A stretch of DNA of 64,000 bases from Aradus depressus (lineage: Eukaryota > Arthropoda > Insecta > Hemiptera > Aradidae). Made by a program: the position numbers and the translations under genes. Positions 31,494 through 41,673 of the stretch are shown here, piece by piece; positions within the stretch are counted from its first letter, which is position 1; each line of letters begins with the position of its first letter. The stretch lies in contig OY759214.1 of NCBI GenBank assembly GCA_963662175.1, positions 10,912,001 through 10,976,000 of the forward strand, read 5' to 3'. Under the pieces are notes generated by a model that saw nothing but the letters and a program-made list of their open reading frames with translations, did not search any database and had not been told where the DNA came from.

Positions 31494-32004
31494 TATTGGA
31501 CGTCTTGATCATTTTGCTCCCTTCTCAAAGCCCAAATCCTAGGTATCTATAGATGTACAGAGGGCGAGAAAAATTAGGACATGTATTAAATTATCAAAAT
31601 AAAAGAAATTGAGACAGAATATAAGATATAATGCAGAATAAATTATCCAAAATGTCCATAAATGCAACAATGTTGACATAGCATAAAACAAGCGTGGAAT
31701 GGATAGATAGGGGGATGCTTTTCTGCAATTAGAGGTGGCTAAATCAGAAATGTAGTTTTAAATGGACTTGAGGGTGGGATGGGGGCAGGTGTTTGTTGGT
31801 TTAGGGGAGAGTGAGAGTACAATAGGGGTAGTAGCACCGGGCTTGTGGCGCACAACACATCGATCGATACAGCGCAAATCAGTTCACATCCCCACGTGCC
31901 GCCGCTAGTCAGTTTACCAGAACTTGAGGGTAACGGCTCTACTGTAAAGAGGGCGGCCTAGGAGGGAAGGGCCTAGGAAGCCCTGGGCAATATACCAAAT
32001 ATCT
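31494..32004. other. No gene seen
   Basis: 31835-31990 is GC-richer (CGTGCCGCCGCTAGTCAG, GAGGGCGGCCTAGGAGGG) without a recognisable motif. Confidence 0.4.
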
Positions 32005-32474
32005 TGTCGGCAAGTTACCAGCAATGTAGTTCTCCAGAAAGGATTAATCAATAAAGTTTTCGCTCTGTCTCCAAAACCAATCTACCGTTTGGGCTAAAAA
32101 TGAATAGTTGACACACATAGGGGCTTCTGAATCACTAAATTTTGTATGGATACATATATATTTATAGTTGGTTATTATGACTCATGCCCGGGCTTTAGCT
32201 ACGAGGTCATATCGCCTACTACCATAGCATTTTTTTTAACTTAGCCCCCTTCTCTGAGCCCCTCCTTCCCTTAGGAAGTTATAAGGTGTCATTCTCATAA
32301 GGTATTGAAGTAATGTATGAAACGGCAGTTATTAAAGTTTTTGTTTTAAGCCCGCCCCTAATCCCCGTCTGCTTTAGGTCGATACTATCATACTATCGGA
32401 AGGTAGACTTCACAGATACACACAGACGCACAGAATTTTCTCTAAACTTCGTATATGTGGGGAAGAAAATATAA
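32005..32474 (-). mobile_element. Family B interrupted by a SINE-A fragment
   Basis: Starts GTCGGCAAGTTACCAGCAAT with GTAGTTCTCCAG and ends near AAACTTCGTATATGTGGGGA with AG. Position 32166-32226 is a SINE-A 3' piece (GGTTATTATGACTCATGCCC to TACCATAGC), so the SINE entered after family B. Confidence 0.75.
32166..32226 (-). mobile_element. SINE-A 3' fragment nested in family B
   Basis: Tail and end of body only; severe 5' truncation. Confidence 0.8.
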
Positions 32475-32724
32475 GTAAAAAATACCCACAAAAAAATTGA
32501 ATAACCTCATTAATCAATTTATTCCTGCTATCACTACCTGTGTTTTATGAAATTCGATAGACGTATGTGCCTCCTATATTAATGGGATATTGATTTGCAT
32601 AACTTACTCCATAACACCACATTTCCTACAATTAGCTACAATTCTTATTAATTTTTCTTCGGTATTGATCCGCCTCATGCATTAGTTATAAAAATAATAA
32701 ATTTCATTTTTTCTCATCTTTTAG

Positions 32725-33063
32725 TTAGTTATTATGACTCATGCCCGGGTTTTAACTACGAGGTCATATCGTCTACTACCAGAGCGCTCTTTTGTCACTC
32801 TGGTGGACATGAGCCCGACTCTACTATGGGAGTCCTAAATTTTGCCTACCCTAAATTTTTATTCACCTAGGGCAGGGGTCTTTCATGAGTACCTGACATC
32901 GTAAAGGCTCGGGACCATCGCTTAACGTCCCATCCGAAGGACGGCGTACTTAAGTTTATTTAACCTCCCAGATGAAATAAACTAAGAGTCTCGGCTTGGG
33001 TTCGAACCCACGATCTCGAGCTCAGGAGGCAAGCACGCATACCACTGAGCTACCGGAGCCCCT
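32725..33063 (-). mobile_element. SINE-A, full length
   Basis: Complete from AGTTAGTTATTATGACTCAT to ACCACTGAGCTACCGGAGCC with CC. The stem is TTTATTTAA / TGAAATAAA with one pairing change. Confidence 0.92.
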
Positions 33064-33084
33064 TATATATTAATATTCATGAGA

Positions 33085-33260
33085 TCTGTAGTTATTAAGG
33101 TTTTTGAATCGAGTTCCTCCCTTCTTTTCGGCCGATTTTGCTACAAACAAATAGGTGTGTCGATCCTATGGGATTTTGAATTTACATATAAAATTTTACG
33201 TCGTTATATTATTCTATAGGGAGTTATTAAAGGTTATGAGTAGAACCTCCCCTATAATAT
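33085..33260 (-). mobile_element. Family B, internal part
   Basis: GTAGTTATTAAGGTTTTTGA, CTTTTCGGCCGATTTTGCTA, TATAAAATTTTACGTCG and a second GGGAGTTATTAAAGGTTATG. Confidence 0.65.
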
Positions 33261-33290
33261 ATACCTAACTCCAGAATTGCTATAATGTTA

Positions 33291-33542
33291 ATTAATATGT
33301 TTATTACTAACAACTATAATTAATATGTTTATTACTAACAACTATAATTAATATGTTTATTACTAACAACTATAATTAATATGTTTATTACTAACAACTA
33401 TAATTAATATGTTTATTACTAACAACTATAATTAATATGTTTATTACTAACAACTATAATTAATATGTTTATTACTAACAACTATAATTAATATGTTTAT
33501 TCCTAACAACTATAATTAATATGTTTATTACTAACAACTATA
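33291..33542 (+). repeat. 28-bp minisatellite, nine units
   Basis: ATTAATATGTTTATTACTAA with CAACTATA repeats every 28 bp from 33291. The only internal change I see is A to C in the eighth unit (TTTATTCCTAAC). High unit identity points to recent expansion. Confidence 0.95.
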
Positions 33543-33825
33543 AACAATCTTCAAAAGAGACTAAAGATTAATGACAATTTGACGAATTATTTTGACGAAT
33601 TTCAATATATTTGAGAGAAATATTTTTGACTACTAGTCATTGAAATAAACTCTTCACTAATGTGGTCACTTCTAATCGAATGATTTAGTCGTTAGTCATT
33701 TATTCCAAGTGATATGTCTAATAGTCCCCCTCATTTCTTTGTATATTTTGGTATCCAAGCTTTTTTCTTTTACATTTTAACACAGAATTCTGGCAAAATT
33801 TACACTAAAAAAAAAATTAAAAAGA

Positions 33826-34212
33826 CAGCAGTTATTAGGGATTTTAAGTTGAGCTCCACTCTGATCCCAGCCTTTCCTTCTGCTAATTCCGATGAAAATT
33901 AATTAGTGTCGTCGTTGAAGCCTTTTAGATTCACATATAAAATTTCGTGTCGATATATCCATTTTTCCATTTATATCGTGAGTTATCGTGTTCATAGACA
34001 GACAGATATGAGACCCATAAGGAAGACATGTATTCTTTTTCAGCTGAATTAGCGGGAGGAAAGGGGGGATGAAAGGGAGGTCGACCCAAAAACGGTGTAA
34101 TGAATATATCGATAGTAATTTTAGTATGAGGATTCAAAAGCCCTTATATAAGTTAACAGTCGATTTTTAGTTTTAGAGGGACTGCGAAAAATATTTAACC
34201 GACGATTTTTTA
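33826..34212. mobile_element. Two partial family B copies in opposite orientation
   Basis: 33826-34006 reads on minus (CAGTTATTAGGGATTTTAAG; GTGAGTTATCGTGTTCATAG); 34020-34212 reads on plus (CAGCTGAATTAGCGGGAGGA; TAATGAATATATCGATAG; AGAGGGACTGCGAAAA). The pair forms a loose inverted arrangement. Confidence 0.65.
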
Positions 34213-34399
34213 TTTATTTTTTTAAATAAACAAATATGCATAATGTTCATTCCTTTCCGAATCTGAGATTAAACCTTGCCCGAGTTGCGGAAATTTATCC
34301 AACAATCTTGAGCTTTAGTCACTTCGATATATCGTCTTCCATTTTTAGAAGAATAAAAAAAAAACATTATTCCTGACGTGAACCCGTGTCGAAACATGG

Positions 34400-34705
34400 T
34401 TCACTTGGATCCGGGTGAGATAAGCGTCAACTAAGAAAGAGATTGAAGGTTCATAGGGAGAGCGGAAACATACGTAAGAGGCGGGGTGTAATGTCAAACT
34501 TAGAGATTGGAGGATCCACAAAAGAGCAAAAACCAAAGTTAAGAGTCCACCAAGTAAAGATACTGAAGGTTTAGAGGGAGAGTAGAAACTTATGTGTGAG
34601 TCGGGGTGTAGCCTCAAATTAAGAGATCAAAGAACCCACAAAAAATCAACGGGGTTCAGCAAATAAAGATTTCGAAGGTTTAGAAGGAGAACAGAAACCA
34701 GAGAT
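34400..34705 (+). repeat. ~116-bp repeat units, cluster 1
   Basis: About 2.5 units, each with GAAGGTT(C/T)A(T/G)AGGGAGAG, (G)AAACTTA(T/C)G and CGGGGTGTA followed by a GAGATCGAAGGA-like phrase and CCACAAAAAATCAA. Related clusters are at 36675-36880 and 37265-37570. On the minus strand the units keep a partly open frame (RLHPDSH, SPSKPSVSLL, LLWILQSLSL). Confidence 0.75.
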
Positions 34706-35216
34706 TAAATCTTGGCAATTTGCGAAAATTAATCCAGCAGTCTTGAGCCTTAGTCACTTTGATATTTCGCCTTCCATTTTTAGAGGAATAAAAAAAAAAT
34801 CTTATAATGAGCTGCATGAAACAATTTCATGAATACTGAATAGTTTTTTTAATAAAATTTTAGAGAAAACACCTGCACTCCAACAAAAAAAATAATATTT
34901 TGATCGGAAAAACTTTTACATGAAGATTAAAACATAATTTTGATAAGATATGCATTCCTTGAGCAGAAAATTAATGAATTTCACTTGGCAAAACTTTGTT
35001 TCTGAAGAAGAATAGTCCAAACATGATGAAAAATTCAATTTCCGTTTGGAAAGCTGACCAACCTTGACTGGCATTCTGAAAAGGAAATTAGATGAGGCCG
35101 CCGGAAATGAAGCCATCACTCTAACTATTGCCTATGAGTAGGTACTTTTTAGGCTCCACAAAATAGATTTATAATTTTTTAATTAAAAAGACACAATTCT
35201 CCAATAAAGAAAGTAA
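34706..35216. other. No gene seen
   Basis: A+T-rich. 34700-34790 repeats part of 34255-34345 (CAGTCTTGAGCCTTAGTCAC with TTTGATAT versus CAATCTTGAGCTTTAGTCAC), so the 116-bp cluster is embedded in a larger duplication. Confidence 0.45.
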
Positions 35217-35476
35217 AGTTAGTTAGTTATTGTGACTCATGCCCGGGCGTTAACTAAGGGGTCATATTGCCTTGCTCTTTCATCGCCCTGGGGGACGATA
35301 GCCTCACTGTACAGCAGAAGTCTTAGATTTTGACAACTTAGTTTTAGTTATCTGGAATAGGGGTTTTTAAGGAGTACCTGACATCGTACAGGCTCAGGAC
35401 CTAAGGATGGCGTGCTCTAGATGTTTTTGTCTCCCACATAACCAGTCTGAGGGTATGAGTTTCCTGCAATCTTGCC
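35217..35476 (-). mobile_element. SINE-A, diverged
   Basis: Tail is AGTTAGTTAGTTATTG on this strand, so it carries three AACT units. The body is recognisable through CGTACAGGCTCAGGAC, then degraded. Confidence 0.75.
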
Positions 35477-35763
35477 TCGCAGTTTGGTGTGCTTCCATAT
35501 TCACATATTCAAAAACACTATATTGCGAGGCAGCACATAATGAATAAATATCAGCACAAAACGAGCACAATTTATTCCATTTGAAGTTATTTAAAAAACC
35601 TAAAGTTGAGAACTAACCTTCATTCATTGGTCCACTAATATCTGTGTCAAAATTCTATGAACTAAATTCATAGGTCTCCGGTAGTAATCATAGGTCCGGT
35701 AAATTCATAGGTAGTGTTCGGTTTTTTCGTTTTTTTGTTTTTGAGCAAATATGATACTATATA
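35477..35763. other. No gene seen
   Basis: Short repeated phrase ATTCATAGGT(CTCCGG/AGTGTT) at 35667-35715; nothing else. Confidence 0.35.
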
Positions 35764-36606
35764 CAGTCAAAACCTTGTATAACGACGTCGGGTATAACGA
35801 TGTACCGTCTATAACGACGAAATCTCAAGAAAAATTTGGTTCGCCATTACAAGTTACATGTAAAATATCCTTTATTACGACAGTGGATATAACGACGACA
35901 TCGGCTGTAGTAACGCTCGTTTTGACAACTTGGAAAAGTAAAAGTCGTCTATAACGAAGGACAGAATGTAAACAAAACATCAAGTTAGAGATAATTGGTT
36001 ACATAATTGTTTGGAGATCTATGAATTTAGTTCATAGAATTATAAAAGACGTGGTGATGTTTTTTAACTTTATTTTCAATTACCCTCAGTTGTTTGTGTT
36101 TTCTAAGAGTGTCAACGTGACGTGTAAAAGACAATCTTTGACCATCGAAGAAAAAGCGAACATCATTTGGTGGCTGGAAGAGGGTGAGTCAAATTCTACT
36201 TTATCAAAAGAATTCGGTGTTTCCCACTCAACAATTTCTACCGTGGGATCAATAAAAAAAAAAAAAGAGGAATCTTTTTTTGCAAAGAAATTTCGGAAGG
36301 CCCAACAAACTGACTTGACAATGCTCTGCTGCAATGGTTTAAGGCTCCTATCAACGGACCGATTTTCCTTTTCTTTATAACTTTTTTACAACTCTTTAAC
36401 GTAAATAAGTGCTATTTTTTAAATAAATATAGTGTGTTGTTTTTAAGAAATACAGATTTTAAAATCTTTATTCCATTGTTGTTTTGACCATTCATTTATT
36501 ATTGATGCGATTGGGGGGGGGGGGAAAAAAGTGATTATTACGACCACTCGTTATAACGACCAGATTTGCCTATCCCATTGGAGGTCGTTATAGACGATTT
36601 TGACTG
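35764..36606 (+). mobile_element. Internally deleted pogo/Tigger-type transposon
   Basis: Left end CAGTCAAAACCTTGTATAAC and inverted right end CAGTCAAAATCGTCTATAAC are flanked by TA dinucleotides, the mariner-superfamily target. TATAACGACG-like 10-mers recur at least five times near the left end and twice near the right, plausible transposase sites. The interior retains only an N-terminal DNA-binding segment. Confidence 0.88.
36021..36380 (+). pseudogene. Tigger transposase N-terminal HTH fragment
   Basis: The frame contains KRQSLTIEEKANIIWWLEEG followed by ESNSTLSKEFGVSHSTIS, a CENP-B-type N-terminal helix-turn-helix as found in pogo/Tigger transposases. The HTH_Tnp_Tc5-like second domain and the DDE catalytic domain are absent, so it cannot transpose. 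Residues before VNVTCKRQ are not recognisable, and the true start may differ. Confidence 0.85.
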
Positions 36607-36674
36607 TATATGAATAAGTGTTTATATCATACGATGGGAGAAGTCAGAAGTAGTTGACACTACCTAGAAATCCC

Positions 36675-36880
36675 CTGTAAATCCACTTGGTAAAGATATT
36701 AAAGGTTAAAAGCGAGAGCAGAAACTTACGTGTGAATCTGGGTATAGCTTCAAATTCAGAGATCGAAGGATCCACGAAGAATCAAAAATTGAAGGTAAGA
36801 CTATTCAGCAAATAAAAATTTCGAAGGTTTAGAAGGAGAGCAGAAACTTACGTTAAAGTTTGGGTGTAGCCTCTGTAGCC
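36675..36880 (+). repeat. ~116-bp repeat units, cluster 2
   Basis: Two units (AAAGGTTAAAAGCGAGAGCA; CGAAGGTTTAGAAGGAGAGC) in the same orientation as clusters 1 and 3. Followed at 36880-36985 by a CAATCCAGCAATGTCAGTAG segment that recurs after cluster 3. Confidence 0.75.
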
Positions 36881-37264
36881 TAGAAAAACACATCAATCCA
36901 GCAATGTCAGTAGAGAGGCTTCGACTAGATACGATGATAGTCAACCTTAAGAAAAGTTGAAATTTGTTCTGGTTTTAAAGAAAATAGCGGAGGAAGAAAT
37001 ATAGAATATAGGTGATCCTAGTGGCAGCGAATTCATCATATTTCTGAAAAAACATTAATACAGCGATGTCGGAAAATAGGCTTCAACCAGATACGATGAT
37101 AGTCCATTAGTTAAGCTGGCAGACGTTCCGAGTGAACCGAGACCGGTTCCTGGGGATAGCAGAACCGAATATTTGAATTTTCAGGTGCCCCGTTCTCGGT
37201 TTCAGATCCGGAATCGAGTGCAAGGTTCCAAATCCGGACCCGGGTTCACGGTTCCAGATATCAC

Positions 37265-37740
37265 AAGCTTCCCGAAAAGTGAAAGGCGTGGACGAAAGTT
37301 CATAGGGAGAGCGGAAACATACGTAAGAGGTGTAATGTCAATTTCAGAGATCGGAGAATCCTCAAAACAGCAAAAAGCCGAAGTTAAGAGTACTGAAGAT
37401 TTAGAGCGAGAGCGGAAACTTACGTGAGAGTCGGGGTGTAGCCTTAAATTAAGAGATCGAAGGACCCACAAAAAATCAAAAACTGAAGGTAACGAACGGA
37501 GTTCAGCAAAGAAAGAAGGTTTAGAAGGAGAGCAGAAACTTACTTTTAAGTTTGGGTGTAGCCTAGAGAAGCACATTAATCCAGCAATGTCAGTAGAGAG
37601 GCTTCGACTAGATACAATGATAGTCAACCAGAAGAAAAGTTGAAAATTTGTTCTGGTTCTAACGAAAATAGCCGAAGCTACAGTTGCGGCTTCGAATCCG
37701 ATATAATATTCATAGGTCGAAATCCTTCTCGAAGCCATGG
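37265..37740 (+). repeat. ~116-bp repeat units, cluster 3, plus shared trailer
   Basis: About three units to 37570. Then TTAATCCAGCAATGTCAGTA with GAGAGGCTTCGACTAGATAC matches 36890-36950 and, more weakly, 37045-37110. A long minus-strand open frame (37202-37738) crosses the cluster; see the finding on this unit. Confidence 0.75.
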
Positions 37741-37754
37741 ATGTTGATTAAATA

Positions 37755-37830
37755 GGCAATAACAAGACCGTTGTAGAGACATAGCTAATATCCATCGTAC
37801 ATGAGTTCAATAAAAAAAAAATTCAAGAAT
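37755..37830 (+). mobile_element. SINE-B 3' end fragment
   Basis: GAGACATAGCTAATATCCAT with CGTACATGAG then an A-rich tail; matches the end of the SINE-B copies at 58990 and 60615. Confidence 0.65.
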
Positions 37831-37904
37831 CGAGTAACATTTTTATCCACGTGTTATTTTGTATGTTCTGTATAAATAAAAATGTATACAAAATATAAAG
37901 AAAA

Positions 37905-37985
37905 ACAAAGTTTTTTAAAAATATTGTCTATTTCACAAGTTATAATATAACTTGTGAAATAGACAATATTTTTAAAAAACTTTGT
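37905..37985. repeat. Perfect 81-bp palindrome
   Basis: Two exact 40-bp arms around a single A at 37945. The arm starts ACAAAGTTTTTTAAAAATAT and ends TTTCACAAGTTATA. Related half-sequences lie at 56368-56412 and near 14718, next to Penelope-like motifs, so this may be a junction of two element ends. Near-perfect palindromes with no spacer are unstable and unusual. Confidence 0.9.
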
Positions 37986-38411
37986 AAACATATTATGTTC
38001 GGTAATCTATTCGGTAAAAGACTGGGCCTCGAAAAACACTATTTGTACTTGACCTTGACCATGTCGGTCGTTCTTATTCTATTACGGGGCAGCAAGTTTC
38101 TAGCAATATCGTAGTTCTCTGTTTCGCACGAAACTATTCCTCCGATTATTTACTTGAAAAATGGGTTAAATTCAGAATTTCTTATATTTTCTGTGCCGTG
38201 CCTCGTTTTTTCGGCAAATTATTTTATTTATTTATATTAATAAAATAAAAAATGTAAATCAAACCATTCTTGAAAACAAAAATCAAAATCGGATCATTTC
38301 CGTGGCATTGAGAAGTGGATACATTTCTCTATCTTGTGTCTCTCTCGCAGGTGTCCCTTTTAGCTTTAACCCACAGACGTTTCGGGAAGTACTTCCTATC
38401 TAAATTTTTAG
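37986..38411. other. No gene seen
   Basis: TTCGGTAATCTATTCGGTAA follows the palindrome; otherwise unassigned A+T-rich DNA. Confidence 0.4.
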
Positions 38412-38982
38412 ATACGAATATAGGGTTATGTAAACCGTCAAAAATGTAATGTATAGTTGTCAATGGAATTTCATGTTTTCCGATCTCCTGATTCCAAAAA
38501 TTTAAAAAAAAATACGTCTGTCTGTGTGTGTGCCTCTTACTAAATTTTTTTTTATACAAAATTTTATATGTGTATCCAGAACCCTCTAAGGGCGGCATCT
38601 ATTGAATTTCATCCAATTCGGTCAAAGGGAAGGAGGGATTAACACAAAAAGTCTAATAACTACCGTCGTAATGAATGTATTGACACAAAAGTTCACGTGG
38701 AAATTCAAAGCCCTCTAAAAACAACACCTATTAATTTTCAGCCAAATCGGTCAAAGGGATGGGATTGATTAGGGGGGAGGCTTAACACAAAAATTCCAAT
38801 AACTGCTGATGTAATGAATGTATCAACATAAAATTTAGTATGAGGATTCAGAAGCTACTATGTAAATCAAATAATGAGTTTTAGCTCAATTAATCGATTG
38901 GCTTTGGTGTGAAAACAAAAATATAATTGATTAATTCTTGCTGAGGAAGTACATAACTGGTGATTCACCGATGACTTTTTGT
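38412..38982 (+). mobile_element. Family B, near complete, three monomers
   Basis: From GGTTATGTAAACCGTCAAAA to GCTGAGGAAGTACATAACTG with GTGATTCACCGATGACTTTTT. Cores GGTCAAAGGGA occur at ~38620 and 38750, a spacing of 129-130 bp, then a third half-monomer before the TTTTAGCTC end block. A good reference copy for the monomer structure. Confidence 0.85.
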
Positions 38983-39400
38983 GTATTATTTTCTTGGTTT
39001 CAACATCTTTTTTGTCATAAAGTGCCCTCTAGCTCAGCTATAACAGTATGGCGTCTATTTCAGTGGGAAGTTCAACATGTACACAATTTTTGTAGAACCA
39101 TTAAAAATTCGTTTTAAGTTAATATATTTATTTCCTTTATAGAAATAAAAAAAATATATATATATTTATTTATTTACCCTGGAGAGGATGTCCATTACTG
39201 GTCTAGACCTAGTTTTTAAGTTAATTAATTAGAATTTTGCAATGCCCCATATAGGTACATACTTGATGATTTGACAATCCGTGCCGAAAAACATGTTTAC
39301 AGTGGGAGACTTCATTGACAAACGTTGAGAAGGGGGACTTGGACTGGGCGGTGCGGCCTTAGTGTCACACAAACGGGGCCACTTACATCAGACAACTTGC

Positions 39401-39410
39401 TATATATAAA
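39401..39410 (+). promoter_or_regulatory. TATA box of left cuticle gene
   Basis: TATATATAAA lies 59-68 bases before the ATG, leaving room for a start site near 39430 and a ~40-base 5' leader. CACTTACATCAGACAACTTG upstream is conserved in the other copy. Confidence 0.75.
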
Positions 39411-39468
39411 CGGATCGGAACCTCTCCAAGGTAGACTTTGGCAGGCAGACCATCAAACAACACACAAC

Positions 39469-41279
39469 ATGGCACTTAAGGTAATACATACATTCCTTAT
39501 CTACAGTTTGTTCCAATGAGATATATTTAAAAGTAAAAAATAAAAGATTTAATCGAAGTAGAAGTTAAAAATCAATTTGTAAATTTACTGATAATCTTGA
39601 AATTATTATTTTTTGGGAGTCAAAAAAACTTGAAATTATGATATGTACTTCTCCAGCACGAACTAATCAATTACGTTTCCTCTTTCCCTCGATATTTGCA
39701 TAGGAGCTACTTGATTTTGTGTCGATACATTCATTACATCGGTAATTATTAGGATATTCTGAGTCGAGCTCGCTGATCTCCCCGTTCTCTTTAAAAATGA
39801 TTTCATGGAAAATTAAAATGTGCCATTCTTATGGAGTTTGGAATTTTAATATAAAATTTCATGTCGATACATTCATTACATCGACAGTTATTGAGATATT
39901 GAGAGAGGTATCTGGATACACGCGTAAAGTGTCATTTTTTGCCCCTATTTTTGGAACCAGGAGGTTCTGTAACATGAAACTCCGCATCGAATTTCGGACA
40001 GATTACATAACTTCCCCTATACTTTGTATAGCTGGGGAAGTAAAAGACGGCCAAGTCAAGAGTCTGCATATTTATCAATGAATTTGTTAGATGAAATTTT
40101 CTACTAATTTATGCATATTTTAGTGTTTATTTTGATATTTTATTTATACATTTACTTTTCTTTAATCCTATTTTTTGAAATATTTCATCTTCATTGGCCT
40201 GCCACTGGGTAGTCGTCCTCTCTCTTGCCATTCAGGATAATTTTAGCTGATTATATTCATCAGTGGTTCTTCACACGTATCATGTTGATGATACTGTCAG
40301 TGTAGAAAACACAGATCTGGTTGTCAATATACACCAGTAGTCGGGAGCTTGTTCTTATTTCACAAAGTTTGATGATGAAATTGTAAACCACTGATTGAAA
40401 ATTGGCTCTCGGGCCTAAGGATACGAGAAAATGTACGATTTTCCGGAAGTTTGTCAGGAAAATCTCTGGAGCTTTCAGAATTTTAAATAACCAAATTAAA
40501 GTTAGAAGATTGAATGAATTTACATTAGAAAGATCTTTCTTCAGTCAACAAAAAATTTCAATATATCACCATAGGTTTGTCATTTAATATGTATAATGAT
40601 TTGTTATTGTAATTGATAGTACAGGTCACTAATATATATTATTCTCATCTCTATGTTTTTGCAGCAATTTCTGATGGTGGCTGGTTTGGTGGTTGCTGCC
40701 AGAGCTGGGGGTCTTGTGTCTCCCCTCGGTCTCAGCGGTATCGGCGGCATCTCCCAGAGTTCCTCCGTAATCGCCCACTCTGCTCCTCTCATCAGCCAAG
40801 CCGCCATCGCCGCTCCTGCTCTATCCGCAGGTCTCCTCACTTCTCGTGCCATCGCTGCCCCTAGCATCCTCTCTGCAGGTCTTCTGGCTCCTCAAGCCAT
40901 TGGCGCTCATGGCATCCTCTCCGGAGGACTCCTTGCCTCTAGAGCCATCGCAGCCCCTAGCATCCTGTCCGCAGGTCTTGTCGCTCAACAGGCTATTGCT
41001 GCTCCCGCTCTGGCCACCAGGGCTGTGGTAGACTCCTACGATCCCAACCCACAGTACAGCTTCCAGTACGGTGTGCAGGACGCTCTGACCGGAGATCAGA
41101 AGAGCCAGCAGGAGGTCCGCAGCGGGGATGTTGTCAAGGGTAGCTACTCGCTCGTCGAGCCTGACGGTTCCCTCAGGACTGTTGAGTACACCGCTGACCC
41201 TCTCAACGGCTTCAACGCTGTCGTTCACAGAACCGCCAACGCCCACCCCACTCCTGTCATCGCCAAGATCCATCACTAA
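39469..41279 (+). CDS. RR-2 cuticular protein, left copy (2 exons)
   Basis: A secreted structural protein predicted to bind chitin in the cuticle. Exon 1 is 39469-39480 (MALK); GT at 39481 and TTTTTGCAG ending at 40664 define a 1184-bp intron; exon 2 is 40665-41279. The join, phase 0, gives 208 residues starting with the signal peptide [18 protein letters not shown]. Residues 57-120 are four 16-residue repeats of the type [16 protein letters not shown]. Residues ~135-197 are the RR-2 form of the Rebers-Riddiford domain ([48 protein letters not shown]). The splice in the signal peptide is usual for insect cuticle genes, which decides the ATG at 39469 over the Met at 40653. Codons are strongly GC3-rich against the A+T-rich surroundings. 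RR-2 proteins are typical of hard cuticle; expression timing cannot be read from sequence. Confidence 0.93.
39641..40046 (-). mobile_element. Family B inside the left cuticle intron
   Basis: ATATGTACTTCTCCAGCACG at the left; CATAACTTCCCCTATACTTT with GTATAGCTGGGGAAGTAAAA at the right. Absent from the corresponding intron of the right copy, so it inserted after the duplication or was lost there. Confidence 0.85.
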
Positions 41280-41390
41280 GTTGTTAATTAAGACTGAACC
41301 AACCTCATATCTTTCAATCATTCAATTTGAACTTCATCAATGTCCAATGTATATAGGATAACCCTAAATATAATATGTAAGTATTAGTAA

Positions 41391-41396
41391 ATTAAA
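41391..41396 (+). promoter_or_regulatory. Possible polyadenylation signal, left cuticle gene
   Basis: ATTAAA, 112 bases after the stop, conserved in the right copy (45742-45747, complement). No canonical AATAAA is nearer. Confidence 0.5.
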
Positions 41397-41673
41397 AATG
41401 TTAACATTCTTTAACCCTTTTTCCAATGGGCGCCTGCAGAACCCCTCTCGAAGAATAATGGTGATCTGAGAAGAGCGCTGTGAAGGCCGGACACAGGAGA
41501 AGAATGTGAGCTCCAATGTCGGTTTGTTAGAGACAGTTCAGCATACATACAATAGAAAGAGTACATCTTCACGAGTCTGAGTACAAGGTTTGAGGAGTCA
41601 CCAAATAAGACACATGGATTGTCAGCCAAATGGGCCGAAGGGTGGTTGTGGGATTGTGTGTTTAGAGGGGTCC

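Larger units (their letters stand above)
39301..41673 (+). repeat. Left arm of inverted duplication carrying cuticle gene
   Basis: Aligns inverted with 45468-47647. Outer end: GGGAGACTTCATTGACAAAC versus GGGGAGATTTCATTAACAAAC (read inverted). Inner end: GTGTTTAGAGGGGTC versus GACCCCTCTAAACAC. Promoter, both exons, the intron start and the 3' flank are shared; most of the intron is not. Confidence 0.9.

Noticed and set aside
33291..33542. CRISPR array
   Set aside because: Units are directly adjacent with no variable spacers, and this is eukaryotic DNA.
37202..37738. 178-residue minus-strand protein
   Set aside because: It runs across the ~116-bp repeat cluster; residues reflect the DNA repeat and no domain is recognised. 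Kept only as a question in the findings.
40821..41321. 166-residue antisense frame, present in both cuticle copies (also 45817-46317 on plus)
   Set aside because: It is the complement of the GC3-rich, repeat-containing cuticle exon. Conservation follows from the sense gene; no splice or promoter signal supports it.
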